From contig JAJIRX010000131.1 of assembly GCA_023853785.1 (NCBI GenBank), forward strand, positions 1-27,146: a stretch of 27,146 nt of DNA, written 5' to 3'. Source of the DNA: Psilocybe azurescens (lineage: Eukaryota > Basidiomycota > Agaricomycetes > Agaricales > Agrocybaceae). The translations under genes and the position numbers were made by a program. The notes beneath the pieces were generated by a model. It did not search any database. It was given only the letters and a program-made list of their open reading frames with translations, and was not told the origin of the DNA. Positions 9,443 through 18,481 of this stretch are shown here, in pieces (position 1 is the stretch's first letter; the number at the start of each line of letters is the position of its first letter).

Positions 9443-10613
9443 TTAAGCGTTCGCGACGATCAAGTTATTGTTCGAGTCTCTGGGGAACATCAGAATAGCA
9501 GGGCCAGCCACGATCGTATCGTCCGTGGCCACAGTCGCGTTGTTCGTCGCCACAGCATACACCTGGCCCGACAAGTCCTGGGGAATGGTGACTTTTCCGT
9601 CAACGATCTTGACAAAGATCTTGTCGAGCCCGGTGAAGAAAGCGACATATGTAGGCTGCGAAGTCGCCTTTGGTGCGGAGACGGAGGCGGACTGGCCCGG
9701 GGCCGAGGACTGGATGCTGAGCGCGGGGAAGGCGTGGACGGGGAGCATAGGGTTTGTGGAGGGGCAGGACACGATGAAGTTGGCGGCGAGGGTGAACACT
9801 TGGTTCAAGCTCAGAGGCACCTGTCGGTATGAGAGAATGTCAGCGGTTGTTCTTCGATGGGAGTTAGAACTGAAGGGGCTTACCTCAAATGCGCTGCTCC
9901 ATCCACCCATCTTGTTGACGGCGGAGGCGACCCAGCTGGCATGGCGGGCCTCAGTAGAGAGAATGGAGGCGGCTACTGTGAGATAGTCCTTGTTGGTGAT
10001 CAGCTGGGCAGCGCCGGTGTAGGCAGATGAACCTATTTCGTAGATAAACTCGCGATTAGTACTCGGCGGTTGCAGTTGCGGAATACATAAGAGAGAGAGA
10101 GAAACTTACCAACACCCTCAAGAATCTGGCTGAGAGCAGCGAACGACTTGGGATCGGTGTAAGGGCTAGATATACGAAGAATGATTAATTCACGGCAAAT
10201 TAAACAACGCGATAACAGAAAGGCTGACAAGTTGTATGTACAGGGCTGGACGGCTTTATCGCCCAGTGCCGTGCTCAAGAACTGGACATGAGTCTTCTCG
10301 TGATCCGCGACCTGCGAGAAGCGCCCGCGTGCCCAAGTAGGCAGACCGGCGTCAAGGAATGCCTTCTGGTCGAACTTGGCTAGAGCGCCCGTGTAGAACG
10401 CGTTCTCGAGATGCTCTAGCGTCAATGCGAAGTTCAACACGGTCGCGTCTGCAAAAGTGAATCGGATTGAGACAATTTGGTACGAATACGGTGTGAAAAA
10501 GACTTGCCATCGATCGTCTCCGCGCGCTTGGCAGGAGGTGCGCCTGCAGGAGTCGCGAAGACTTGACCGAAGGAGACAGCAGCGAGGACGATGGAGAACA
10601 AAGTGCTGCGCAT
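9443..10613 (-). CDS. Secreted Rds1-type ferritin-like domain protein
   Basis: Five-exon minus-strand model: 10508-10613, 10229-10448, 10110-10165, 9884-10032, 9443-9820, giving 302 residues ending in TAA. Residues 1-20 (MRSTLFSIVLAAVSFGQVFA) form a signal peptide. The ferritin-like four-helix domain spans about 36-175, with carboxylate and His positions expected of a di-metal site: E47/E50 in LEHLENAFY, E86-x-x-H89, E125, and E155-x-x-H158 in STEARHASW. A beta-type C-terminal region contains VYAVATNN. The family includes the Schizosaccharomyces pombe stress protein Rds1; catalytic activity is not established. Intron 1 (10449-10507) uses a GC donor (G|GCAAGT) with TTTTGCAG acceptor; only this choice keeps ETIDDATVLNFALTLEHLEN in frame. 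Introns 2-4 are GT-AG. This is the only intact member of three in the window. Confidence 0.92.
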
Positions 10614-10742
10614 TTTGTGGTAGGTGTGTGGTTAAAGGAAGTAGGGTAGTTTGTGTGTATATGTGTGTGTCCAAAAATAGATGGGTGTAAAAGAAAAAAG
10701 CTGTTTGCTTGATGTCTTTTCCTCCATTGACTTTGCCGTGCC

Positions 10743-10748
10743 TTTATA
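10743..10748 (-). promoter_or_regulatory. TATA box of the Rds1-type gene
   Basis: TATAAA on the minus strand (context AAGTATAAAGGCAC), 130 bp upstream of the ATG at 10613. Between it and the start lie a pyrimidine stretch and a CA/TA-rich run, a layout common in strongly expressed fungal genes. The assignment is by position and sequence only. Confidence 0.55.
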
Positions 10749-11480
10749 CTTGGTCGAGTGGCTGACAGTAGGTATTAGGTGGATGGGGGCTAACGGCCAT
10801 TTCGGCTGACCATCAGGACCCGATTGAATACTAGAGTATCTGACGTCCAGTTGTAAATTAAATTCATTGAGCAGTCAGAATCATTACAAAGTGGCTATAC
10901 TTATTCTCATGCTCGTAAAGCGGGGCACGATCGATCAAATATAGAATCTGCTCCACCATATTAGGCAGCCACCAATCATAGCTCTTCGCACTTGGCGGGG
11001 GTCTCGGACGAACAATTCGTGGCTTTTGATCATACGACTTCGTAGTTGGTTTTGTTCAATCTGGAGGACAATATTTATTGTTCACGTAGAAATACTGCTT
11101 ACGAGTTGAACCTGCTCTAACAATTTGCCCGACATCCCCGCAGTGCTTTAATTGCTCTGTTAAATCCCTTCCGACAATCGAAGCCTGTATTTGACTATGC
11201 GGACTTCAGTAGCACGTAGTTTGGTGGACGTCGTATTTAAATTAGACAGACAAAAGAACCAACATCACAGCAAAGAAAGCATTTGTTTCGTTCATAATCC
11301 CAGAATTAAAGCAACCTAAACGAAGATCACTGCAAACGACGAATACGTATACGCAAGTAAGAAGAACGTAGCATTTAAATTCCCACATCCCAAACCTTAC
11401 TCTGCTCTACTATATCAAGCAATAACAGACAAAAGCAGAGATATTTCGAAAGCAGAGAAGGATACAAGGAATTTGGAAAA
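10749..11480. other. Intergenic, no gene seen
   Basis: About 0.7 kb upstream of the Rds1 promoter. No open frame with recognisable features, no terminal repeats and no RNA gene were found. Confidence 0.45.
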
Positions 11481-11483
11481 GAA

Positions 11484-12086
11484 AGGACTTCGACTAGGCA
11501 GAGATCGATTACTAGCACTAAATCTCATAGTATGTTGGAAGTTTCAAATCCAGGAAAGGTCCGGCTTCTTGATGGATAACGTTGACGAGACTAAGCTCTT
11601 GACGTATGGAGAATGCTCAAACGCCTTCTCCAACCCTTCATTAGATGGACACGGGACAAATAAGTGAGAGTGGTCGGCTGTGATGGAGATACTGCGCTCG
11701 AATCCTGAATAACGTTGGTCCATTCAAGTTGCTTTCTGTCCCAGTTTCGATCTCGTTGATGGCTTTGACCTGTACAAATATGCTGGTCAGCACCTTGGGT
11801 GGCATTGGCGCGATATGGCAGATGTTGCAAGAGAGGCCTTCAAGGCAGCGCAGTGCTTGAACTTCAGTGCTGAAAGGTCGATGAAAGGCCCGCACCCTAC
11901 CTGCAAGTTTCAATTTAATTTTTCAAAAAATCTACATTTGCCAATATGGGTATTGAACAGATACTTGATTGGTGCTGAGCAAATCCCTGTGACGTTGATC
12001 TTGACAATTACAAAATGTTTGAATAGATACGACGAGCCGAGAAAAGATGCATAGATGGGAAAGGATTTCGACTTAGCAGAGATAGA
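11484..12086. repeat. Imperfect 27-bp direct repeats either side of the F-box relic
   Basis: AAAGGACTTCGACTAGGCAG at 11484 onward recurs as AAAGGATTTCGACTTAGCAG at about 12064 onward, each followed by AGAT(C/A)GA. The two copies bracket the F-box relic. They may be traces of the duplication or of an older insertion; no terminal structure of a known element is seen. Confidence 0.5.
11531..11905 (-). pseudogene. F-box gene relic (inverted, internally deleted)
   Basis: On the minus strand this reads like the 5' end of the F-box gene at 18482-20195, in the opposite orientation and about 7 kb away. Recognisable pieces are ICHIAPMPPKVLTSIFVQVKA (against ICHIASIPPEVLTSIFIQVKA), NLNGP, GIRAQ-like GFERS, then ITADHSH and AGPFLDLKLPT. 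Homology even includes the sequence upstream of the start codon (CTCAAGCACTGC...AAGGCCTCTCTT type), so it is a DNA copy, not processed mRNA. The segment that carries the ATG is deleted, as are two internal parts (after the LEW motif, and between the GFE/IRAQ region and the TADHS region). The frame is lost more than once. Confidence 0.8.
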
Positions 12087-12099
12087 GTTCACTCCGACT

Positions 12100-13396
12100 C
12101 CCAATATGAGGTGAGAGATAGATTACAAATTATTTCACACCGACTTTCAAGGCAGGGTACTATCCCTTTCCAGGAGTTTGATCATTCCCGGAGTTTGAAC
12201 ACCTCGATTTTCTCCTCATTGCTTCCTCCACCCTCACGGAAATTTGCACATGTATAGGAATGGGTTGTGCTATTAAGGATATATGAAAAATTTATGGGAC
12301 ATTGAAACCGCCGTGTGGTAAAACTGAGAAATGGTGATTTTGATTATGGTAAATTGCCCAAAGTAACAAGATAGTTTCCCAGATTGGGCCATCCTTCCAC
12401 CCCCAAAATTTGGAGAAGTATTCATAGATAGCAGGCTATTAATGATGCGAAATTCTGGACTTTGAGAAACATTCCTCTGAATTCAAAGTCAGGAAAAGGC
12501 ATTTCTGTGTCCATGAAGAGTGACCGACGTGATGGTTTTAATGTGCCGCCCAAATGGCCAAGAACACTGAAATGATGCCCTTTGCACTCTCCTCTGCCAG
12601 CCCACCCTAATGTACTAAATGGTTATCAGTTTAGTCAGTATAATTCTAGCCAGGCATAGCTACATGACCTATCTTGTTCCGTAGAGTGTAATGTTGTGTT
12701 AGACGATGATACTCAGTCAGATAATGAACTGACTATATTGGTACGCTACACTACCTGTTAGGCGATGATACTAGTGTAGGTAAACAGTTAGTAATCTAAT
12801 GTAAAACTACGTAACGAAGCAGTCAGATAATGAACCGACTGAGGTGTATCGTGTGAGGTGGGAGGGGATTTTATCGTATGGAAAACTTAGTAAATGTAAA
12901 TATAAAAAGATAAAACTTTCCGATCGTGCAGGCGCGTTAAGTGCCTGCGGTGCACATAAGCCGATGCCAAGCATAGCTGTCCTCTTTGGTGAGGCGCCTC
13001 TTGGGCCTCGTACGTTCCCTTCAACACATTGAAAGTTTTCCCTCTTTTGATGCCACTGCGGCGCTCCGCTGTACCTACCGACAGTGCCAGCATGCAGAAT
13101 ATGAATATTTCGACGTGACTATCCATTACGAGGTGTTCAATATCCTGGAATTTTTGACTTCTTAGCGCCGGAAATGCACCGCTTCTACCCCAAGTCAGTT
13201 TTCTGTGAATTTTTTTAATATTCAAGTATAAAGCAAAAATCCACATCTTTTGGAGAAGTTTGAGGATGGGAGGGTGAGTAGTTGTGAAGTAATACACCAG
13301 ATACTCGAAAAATGATCAAACTCTTGGAAAGGGATAGTAGAGCATGATCGTCACCGGTTCGATATCCAATATTCTCACCCACTTTTATCCGGAAAA
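12100..13396. repeat. Degraded element with long inverted arms
   Basis: The left arm around 12155-12190 (TACTATCCCTTTCCAGGAGT then TTGATCATT) recurs inverted at about 13307-13345 (AATGATCAAACTCTTGGAAA then GGGATAGTA). Weaker similarity extends outward on both sides. The right end, read on the minus strand, begins CAGTGTTTTTCCGG at about 13401. The right arm contains GGTTCGATATCC, a near match to the Pol III B box, preceded by GTAGAGC like the end of a tRNA D arm. No open frame for a transposase is supported in between. It is interpreted as the remains of a non-autonomous element; the exact boundaries are uncertain. Confidence 0.45.
12698..12840. repeat. Short dispersed direct repeats
   Basis: GTTAGACGATGATACT at 12698-12713 recurs as GTTAGGCGATGATACT at 12757-12772. 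CAGTCAGATAATGAACTGAC at 12714 onward recurs as CAGTCAGATAATGAACCGAC at 12820 onward. The order and spacing suggest a nested or rearranged small repeat inside the inverted-repeat region. Confidence 0.7.
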
Positions 13397-13401
13397 ACAC
13401 T

Positions 13402-14303
13402 GGTTAATTATGGGGGCCCGGTCTCACTAATTCCCCACAGCGGGGTAGATGTGGATTAATTAACAAAACCTGACCTCTTTAATTTGTTCACGTGTGCATT
13501 GATAGTGATGCTCACGCGGCACCAATACGTATTACGACGTCCGGAACGGCGGGAGCAACTAGGTAGGCACGAGCCGGCTTCAAGTTCCAAGTTGCCTGTA
13601 GCACCGTCAACGGAGAAGCAAGTCCTAAACCCATGACGGATGCCGCAACTGAAGTGAAGCTAGCGAGAAAATCGGGTACAAGTCGGTGGGAATGCACCGG
13701 GTAATGTTGTGGTGGAATCATTAACGCAGTCTGCGGCTCTTAGGACTGCAGTAGGAGACATGAGGCGGCCGGATGAACGAACTATCTCACGTCTAACTCT
13801 CAAAAATTTCTGACTAGTCAGATTATGACGCAGGGAACGAATCAGTAGCACACATAGGTCATAGATAAGACTCGACGAGGATTGACAGATGGACATAGGG
13901 CGGTGCGTACCAGGGGTTCTAGTACTGGCGCATCACGGCTTCATGAGTCTAGAGACACGGTGGTGACAGAAGAGAAACCGAGCGGCGAGAACTGCCAGCG
14001 GATTCATCACTCGGTGACGGTCAAAGATTGCCATGAAATGTCCGAGCATAGCAATAATTTGTTTGCAATTGTTAGGAACAGAAGCTCCTGGGAGAAGATA
14101 TATACAACGTGTCGCCACGTATGCGTTCCCCGTTTTTGGACCAACCACGTCGGCTGCGCTTAATCTTTCATTTGTCCTTTGTTGCGAGGGATACTTGGAC
14201 CGCAGTACCGTACACCATTCAAGACTCTGGAAGATTCTGAATTCTCTGTCTCTCATCCCCACTGCAACTTCATACCTACCTAGTCGTTTCCCGATATTTT
14301 CCA
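13402..14303. other. Intergenic: upstream region and probable 5' UTR of HAC1
   Basis: About 0.9 kb. Minus-strand open frames of 69-128 codons exist here but have no recognisable content and lie over the promoter. A TATATA at 14099-14104 is the best core promoter candidate, 200 bp before the start. Three ACGTG/CACGT cores follow it (separate entry). Confidence 0.45.
14107..14150. promoter_or_regulatory. Cluster of ACGTG cores upstream of HAC1
   Basis: ACGTG at 14107-14111, CACGT at 14116-14120 and CACGT within CCAACCACGTCGG at 14146-14150. The last reads CGACGTGG on the minus strand, one base from the metazoan UPR element TGACGTGG. bZIP factors of the Hac1/XBP1 class bind ACGTG-containing sites and are known to autoregulate in several fungi, so these are plausible self-regulatory sites. 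This is inferred from sequence only; such 5-mers are frequent by chance. Confidence 0.35.
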
Positions 14304-15728
14304 ATGGCTTCCACCTCATTTATTGACCCTTCGTCTCTTTCTTTCGCCTCTCAACCTTTCGTTCCAGCTTCTCCGGCTCCTTCTTCCTCGTACACCCACG
14401 ACGACGACGACCATGACGACATGGATCCCACTCATTCTTCAGGACCTGCCCGGAAACGCGCACGTACCGCCGGCAAGGACTCATCGAGCACCCTCTCTGT
14501 CTCTGAGCAGCGCAAGGAGGCTAGGGCACACCGCAATAGAATCGCTGCCCAGAACTCGCGATCGCCGGAAGGCCCAATTTTCTTACCTTGAGCGTCGGGT
14601 CTCGGAGCTCGAGGAGAGAACCGTCGTCTGAAAGCAGGCATGGCTGTCACCCACCCCATCGTCGCTGCTGCGCCCATTTCAGCGCAGCCGGTCTTCGCTG
14701 CCAACACCACATTCACACCTATTCTACCCGGCGCCGTTGAGGACCACCTCCGGGCTGAGCGGGAGAAGGAACGAGAACAAGAGAACGAGGAGCTCAAAGA
14801 GCGCATCAAGACTCTCGAGCGCGGCTGGGACGCTGTCGTCAAGGCTCTAGCAGCACAGGGTGTAGCTGCCGGGCTTCTCGGAGCAACCCAAACACCAACA
14901 CCCACCCCTGCGCCCATCACAACAACAACAACAACAACCCAATCATCACCATCAAAACTCGAAGCCCCGCAAAACCAACATTTATCGCCTTCCCTTCTCC
15001 CGCCCCATCACATTCATCGCTCGATTTCGAATCGAGCTCCCCACCCCGACTTCTTCCCTCTGGCCTCACCCTCTCCCGCTTCGCAACCCTCGCCTCAAGC
15101 ACAACCTTCACACTCTGATTCCACTCGCCACCTAGCACGGGTGGCGACCACCGGGGACCTTCACTGGTTCGCTCGGTGTCCCTGCAGCGGGTGGTCTCGA
15201 ATGTGTTGCAAGTGCGAGCGGCGATCCCTCGCAGCTGCCGCCGCCCTATATCAGGGCGCTGCAGCTGAAGGAGCGACAGCGGGCGACGAGGACGACAACG
15301 ACAAGGTCATGGAGGCCCTCTTCCGCGAGATCTCGCGTCGCCGCGTGCATCGCACGCGGCCGTGCCTTCTAAAGGTGCAGCAGCTGGCGTTACGCAAGTG
15401 ACCGCCGCTGGTGTGGAGGGAGAGGAGTGGTGGGAGGCGGTGCGGAGCAGGAGGAGAAGGGCAAAGGCGCAAAAGCGGAAGAGAGCGCGGATGCGGACGA
15501 GGGCGCGGTCGCCGAGTGGGCGAATGAGATCGAGATGCAGAGGATGCTGGATAGCATGATCATGGATATTCAGGAGCCAACGAGCTGGGGGTGCTGGACA
15601 TGGGTGCGGGGATGGGGATGGATATGAACATGAGCATGGGGTTGGATATGGATCTTGGGCTGGCGTTTGACGCGGGTGTCGACTACTCGAGAGCGGCGTG
15701 GGACATCAGCGGTGCAGGCGTCTTTTGA
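14304..15728 (+). CDS. HAC1: HAC1/XBP1-type bZIP factor of the unfolded protein response (frame-broken)
   Basis: Transcription factor activated when Ire1 excises an intron from its mRNA during ER stress. The start is at 14304; an alternative ATG is at 14421. A basic nuclear signal (PARKRAR) precedes the basic region EQRKEARAHRNRIAAQNSR at residues 68-86. The frame then breaks near 14559 (two bases short of NSRDRR), with DRRKAQFSYLERRVSELEE following, and again near 14617 (one base short), with ENRRLKAG and the second helix KERIKTLERGWDAVVKALAA following. Later conserved pieces sit in shifted frames: STRHLARVATTG, RSVSLQRV, DKVMEALFREIS, EWANEIEMQRMLDSMIMDIQ, and the Met/Gly/Asp-rich C terminus ending GVF-stop at 15726-15728. 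Breaks lie near 15158, 15330, 15420 and 15579. The family identity is secure. Whether the breaks are real decay, consensus errors or partly the Ire1 intron is open. Confidence 0.85.
15185..15261 (+). promoter_or_regulatory. Candidate unconventional (Ire1-cut) intron of HAC1
   Basis: Two CTG|CAGC sequences fit the CNG|CNGN loop cut by Ire1: 15182-15188 and 15259-15265. They would release 77 nt and change the reading frame. Loop 1 is closed by C-G pairs plus wobbles (GTCC...GGGT). Loop 2 has a weak stem, but an exact 6-bp hairpin (CGCCCT/AGGGCG, 15242-15258) sits just before it. In the SVSLQRV frame the unspliced message ends at a TGA at 15266, directly after the second site, as expected of an unspliced HAC1 reading frame. 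A third CTG|CCGC lies at 15235. Nearby frame breaks prevent proof from sequence alone. Confidence 0.35.
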
Positions 15729-16870
15729 AAAAATACCCTCCCGTTTGATTCTCCTTCGTTTTTTGTCTCTTGATCGTCTTATTTTATGATGTTTCGAGGA
15801 TATGTATGCGCGCTGGGGCGCCTTCCGACCTTTGGTCGTTGAGGCGAAAAAACCTTGGCTGCTGCTGCTGTCACTCGAACGTCGTTGTCGACATCGCACC
15901 ACACACATCGTCATCGCCACCGTCGTCGTTGTCAATATCACCACCACCACATCAAAACTACAGGCGTCGTCAATATCTATCGCCGTTCATAATTTCCATT
16001 CCCTGTTTCTCATTTCCCGTTCCCGTTCCTTTTTTGTGTACCACCACCACCAAGGGACCCTGCCTATGTTATCTATCAATTCTTCCTCGTCTATGTTCAT
16101 CTTTTTTCGGTCTCATTGTTACACTACTCACTCGGTTTCGGTTGTTTCCCATCTCGTCTCGCTATCCGTAATTTATCTATCGCTTCGCTTTGCATTTTCT
16201 TATTCTCTTTCTCTTGATTTTTTTTTTTGAAACACACCAGTTTAGTTTAGCGTACATTCTTTTCCTTCGATTCGTTTCCCAACACTCTTTTCTCTTTTCT
16301 ACCCCTTTTCACCATTTATTGTACTGTCACACACACACATTCGATCTCGAAGCATGTTATCGGCGCGTCCGACTGGATGTCGCCGCGCGGCATGACCTCT
16401 GCTCACCGTCATCATCGACTATCGACCATCGCCATCACCTCCCGCCCCACCACCTCCGCCTCTTCCCTTCCGCTTCCCCCTACCACCACCACCACCACCA
16501 ACCCTCCACACCCACATCCGAGTCCTCCGCCCGAAAGACGGGCGCCATCTACAGCGGAATTTTTTGTTTATTCGCGCACCGCAGCAGCTCCCCCTCGGGG
16601 TTTAGAGAAGCGCAGTGTCGTTGTAATAACTTTTTCTTTTCGTTGAAGAGGGTGTCTTTTTGTTTTTTTCGGTGTGGGGGTTTTTTTTGGGTGAGGATTT
16701 TCGTGACCCAACTTTTCCTTCCTTTCCTCCGACCTCCGATGATTCCTTTCCTTCTTTTACCGTCCCCGTCCCCGACCCCGACCCCGATCCTCCCCTTGAT
16801 TTCGTCGATGTTGTGTTTTTTACCTTTGGTGATTAGTTTAGTACTTTACGTAGTAGAGTAGAGTAGTTTG
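15729..16870 (+). other. Pyrimidine-rich 3' region of HAC1
   Basis: About 1.1 kb with very high C+T content on the plus strand, with runs such as a T tract near 16219, CA and CACCAC runs, and long TTTC/CTTT stretches. Open frames here (for example 16190-16861) are products of low complexity, with Phe/Leu/Ser/His-rich translations. It most likely contains the 3' untranslated region, which is functionally important in yeast HAC1; whether that holds here is not known. Confidence 0.5.
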
Positions 16871-18481
16871 GGATTTGTTTTTGGATTTGAAATGTTATGT
16901 TTTTCTTGCTGGTGTATATTCGTCGTGTGATGTGATGTTTCCTCGAACTTCAGGTTCAGGTTATTGTGAGATTTTTACAGTAGTGAACAAGGTGGCACCT
17001 GATTTACTGGCAGAAGGAGGCGCGGACAGTCTGGCGGACACAAGGGCATTGTCCTCAACGACGCCCGCGACCTCTGAGTCTCTGTGACCACCGGTGGCAC
17101 CGCAGCACATCCAGGGACCAGGACCTCAAATCACACTTGGACGATACTCTTTGTACAAAGTGCTCGAGATATTAGCAGAGGCTGCGCCAATTAGCTACTG
17201 CACATCGCAACATTGCCGGATTAAAGTGATGATGTGAGGCGCGCGCTTTGCTAGCGCGTTGTTGTCCTTAAAGCACATGTGCTATGTTGTTCATGTGCTG
17301 TAGCCCATAAAGAGGGGCTTCATAGAAAAGATGCATTTGCTTAGTTGTTGGGAGGTGGCGAGCTCTGTGGAAGAATGGAATGGTCGACATCAGGGAGGCC
17401 AGTGGCGGGCGTGTCACGAACCCGTCACCTCCGTTGCGAACCCAAGTCCTGTACCCAGAGTCCGGCGGACAGTTCGCACCTTGTATTTAAAGACGCGTCG
17501 TGGTGTCGCGTCACTTCTTGGCTCCTTCTCTACTGCCGACGCCAAAATGTCTAATCCCACGTGATCCGCTGGCTTTTGATGGTCACCCCGTGAGAACTTT
17601 GAAAGCGGCGAACGGCGAGCACAGCTGTAAAACTACTTCACTTTCAAAACAGGGGTCAGGTTTGAACTTATTCTTTGCACACCATCGCCTCCCACCTGGC
17701 CACCCCGCATTCATGTCCCGATACGAATATCCTCAGGATATGATCGCAGATTGTGGACTCTAACATAACAACACTCACAACATGGTGAGCTTTGTTCCAG
17801 GCACGACTTGACATTTAAATGTCCCCCATGACATGTTTAGCGCGCCATCCACCCGAGTAGCTCTGCCTTGGAAACGAAGTTCGTGGAAGCCACGGAAACT
17901 AAGGTGGAAAGACTCGAGGCAAAAAATGATATAATGGCCGCGCTAAAAGACTTGCTCAGAGGTTTGGCATAAACTTGCGGAAAAACATCATCTAATTGAA
18001 AATAGAAGTTCAAAGTACATACCGCGCGTATCTCTATAGTATCCATTTATATATTTCGCATACCCCAGTGGTACGTGCAATTTTAAATATTGAAATAATG
18101 GGGAAGGAGTACTTCGTGGCAAACGAATGAATGTAAGGTTACAAAACTATGTAGACTATATATGGAAATGGGCCGAATAGGGAATCTATCAACATGAATG
18201 CTGAGGTATTAATGGGGCCGATTACCAGGCCAGCGAGCAAAATCCAACATTAAACATACAGCTGTGCCCATCTTGCTCAAATCTTGCTGAAGTGAATCCG
18301 TAATGTGACGCGTTGACAATCATCAATGACATTGAGAACGTGAGAGTCTTGAGACGCTGATGCGCCGCCGTCACGTGGCAGATGCAGTTCGTGTTTTTGG
18401 CGTTCCGTCGAAACTCAGCTGTCAACATTTCAACACTGAACCTCAAGCACTGCACTGTCTTAAAGGCCTCTCTTCGTCAAA
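16871..18481. other. Intergenic, no supported gene
   Basis: About 1.6 kb before the F-box gene. Short open frames on both strands (60-87 codons) show no motif or splice pairing. The last 60 bases before 18482 are conserved in the F-box relic at 11531-11905 and are therefore probably the 5' untranslated region of the F-box gene. Confidence 0.45.

Noticed and set aside
9468..9986. 172-codon open frame on the plus strand
   Set aside because: It is antisense to exons 4-5 of the intact Rds1-type gene, whose splice pattern and family match explain the open frame.
11473..11667. 64-codon plus-strand open frame
   Set aside because: It overlaps and is antisense to the F-box relic, which explains its similarity to a shadow frame of the F-box gene.
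13353..13366. tRNA gene suggested by GGTTCGA and GTAGAGC
   Set aside because: The distance between the D-arm-like and T-arm-like parts is about 14 bases, far too short for an anticodon arm, and no acceptor stem can be formed. It is kept only as a tRNA-like element fragment.
13933..14319. 128-codon minus-strand open frame antisense to the HAC1 start
   Set aside because: It runs through the HAC1 promoter region into its first codons, with no family resemblance.
16190..16861. 223-codon open frame on the plus strand, hydrophobic
   Set aside because: The translation is Phe/Leu/Ser/His-rich and reflects the pyrimidine-rich tract; other frames are open there too, and no motif is present.
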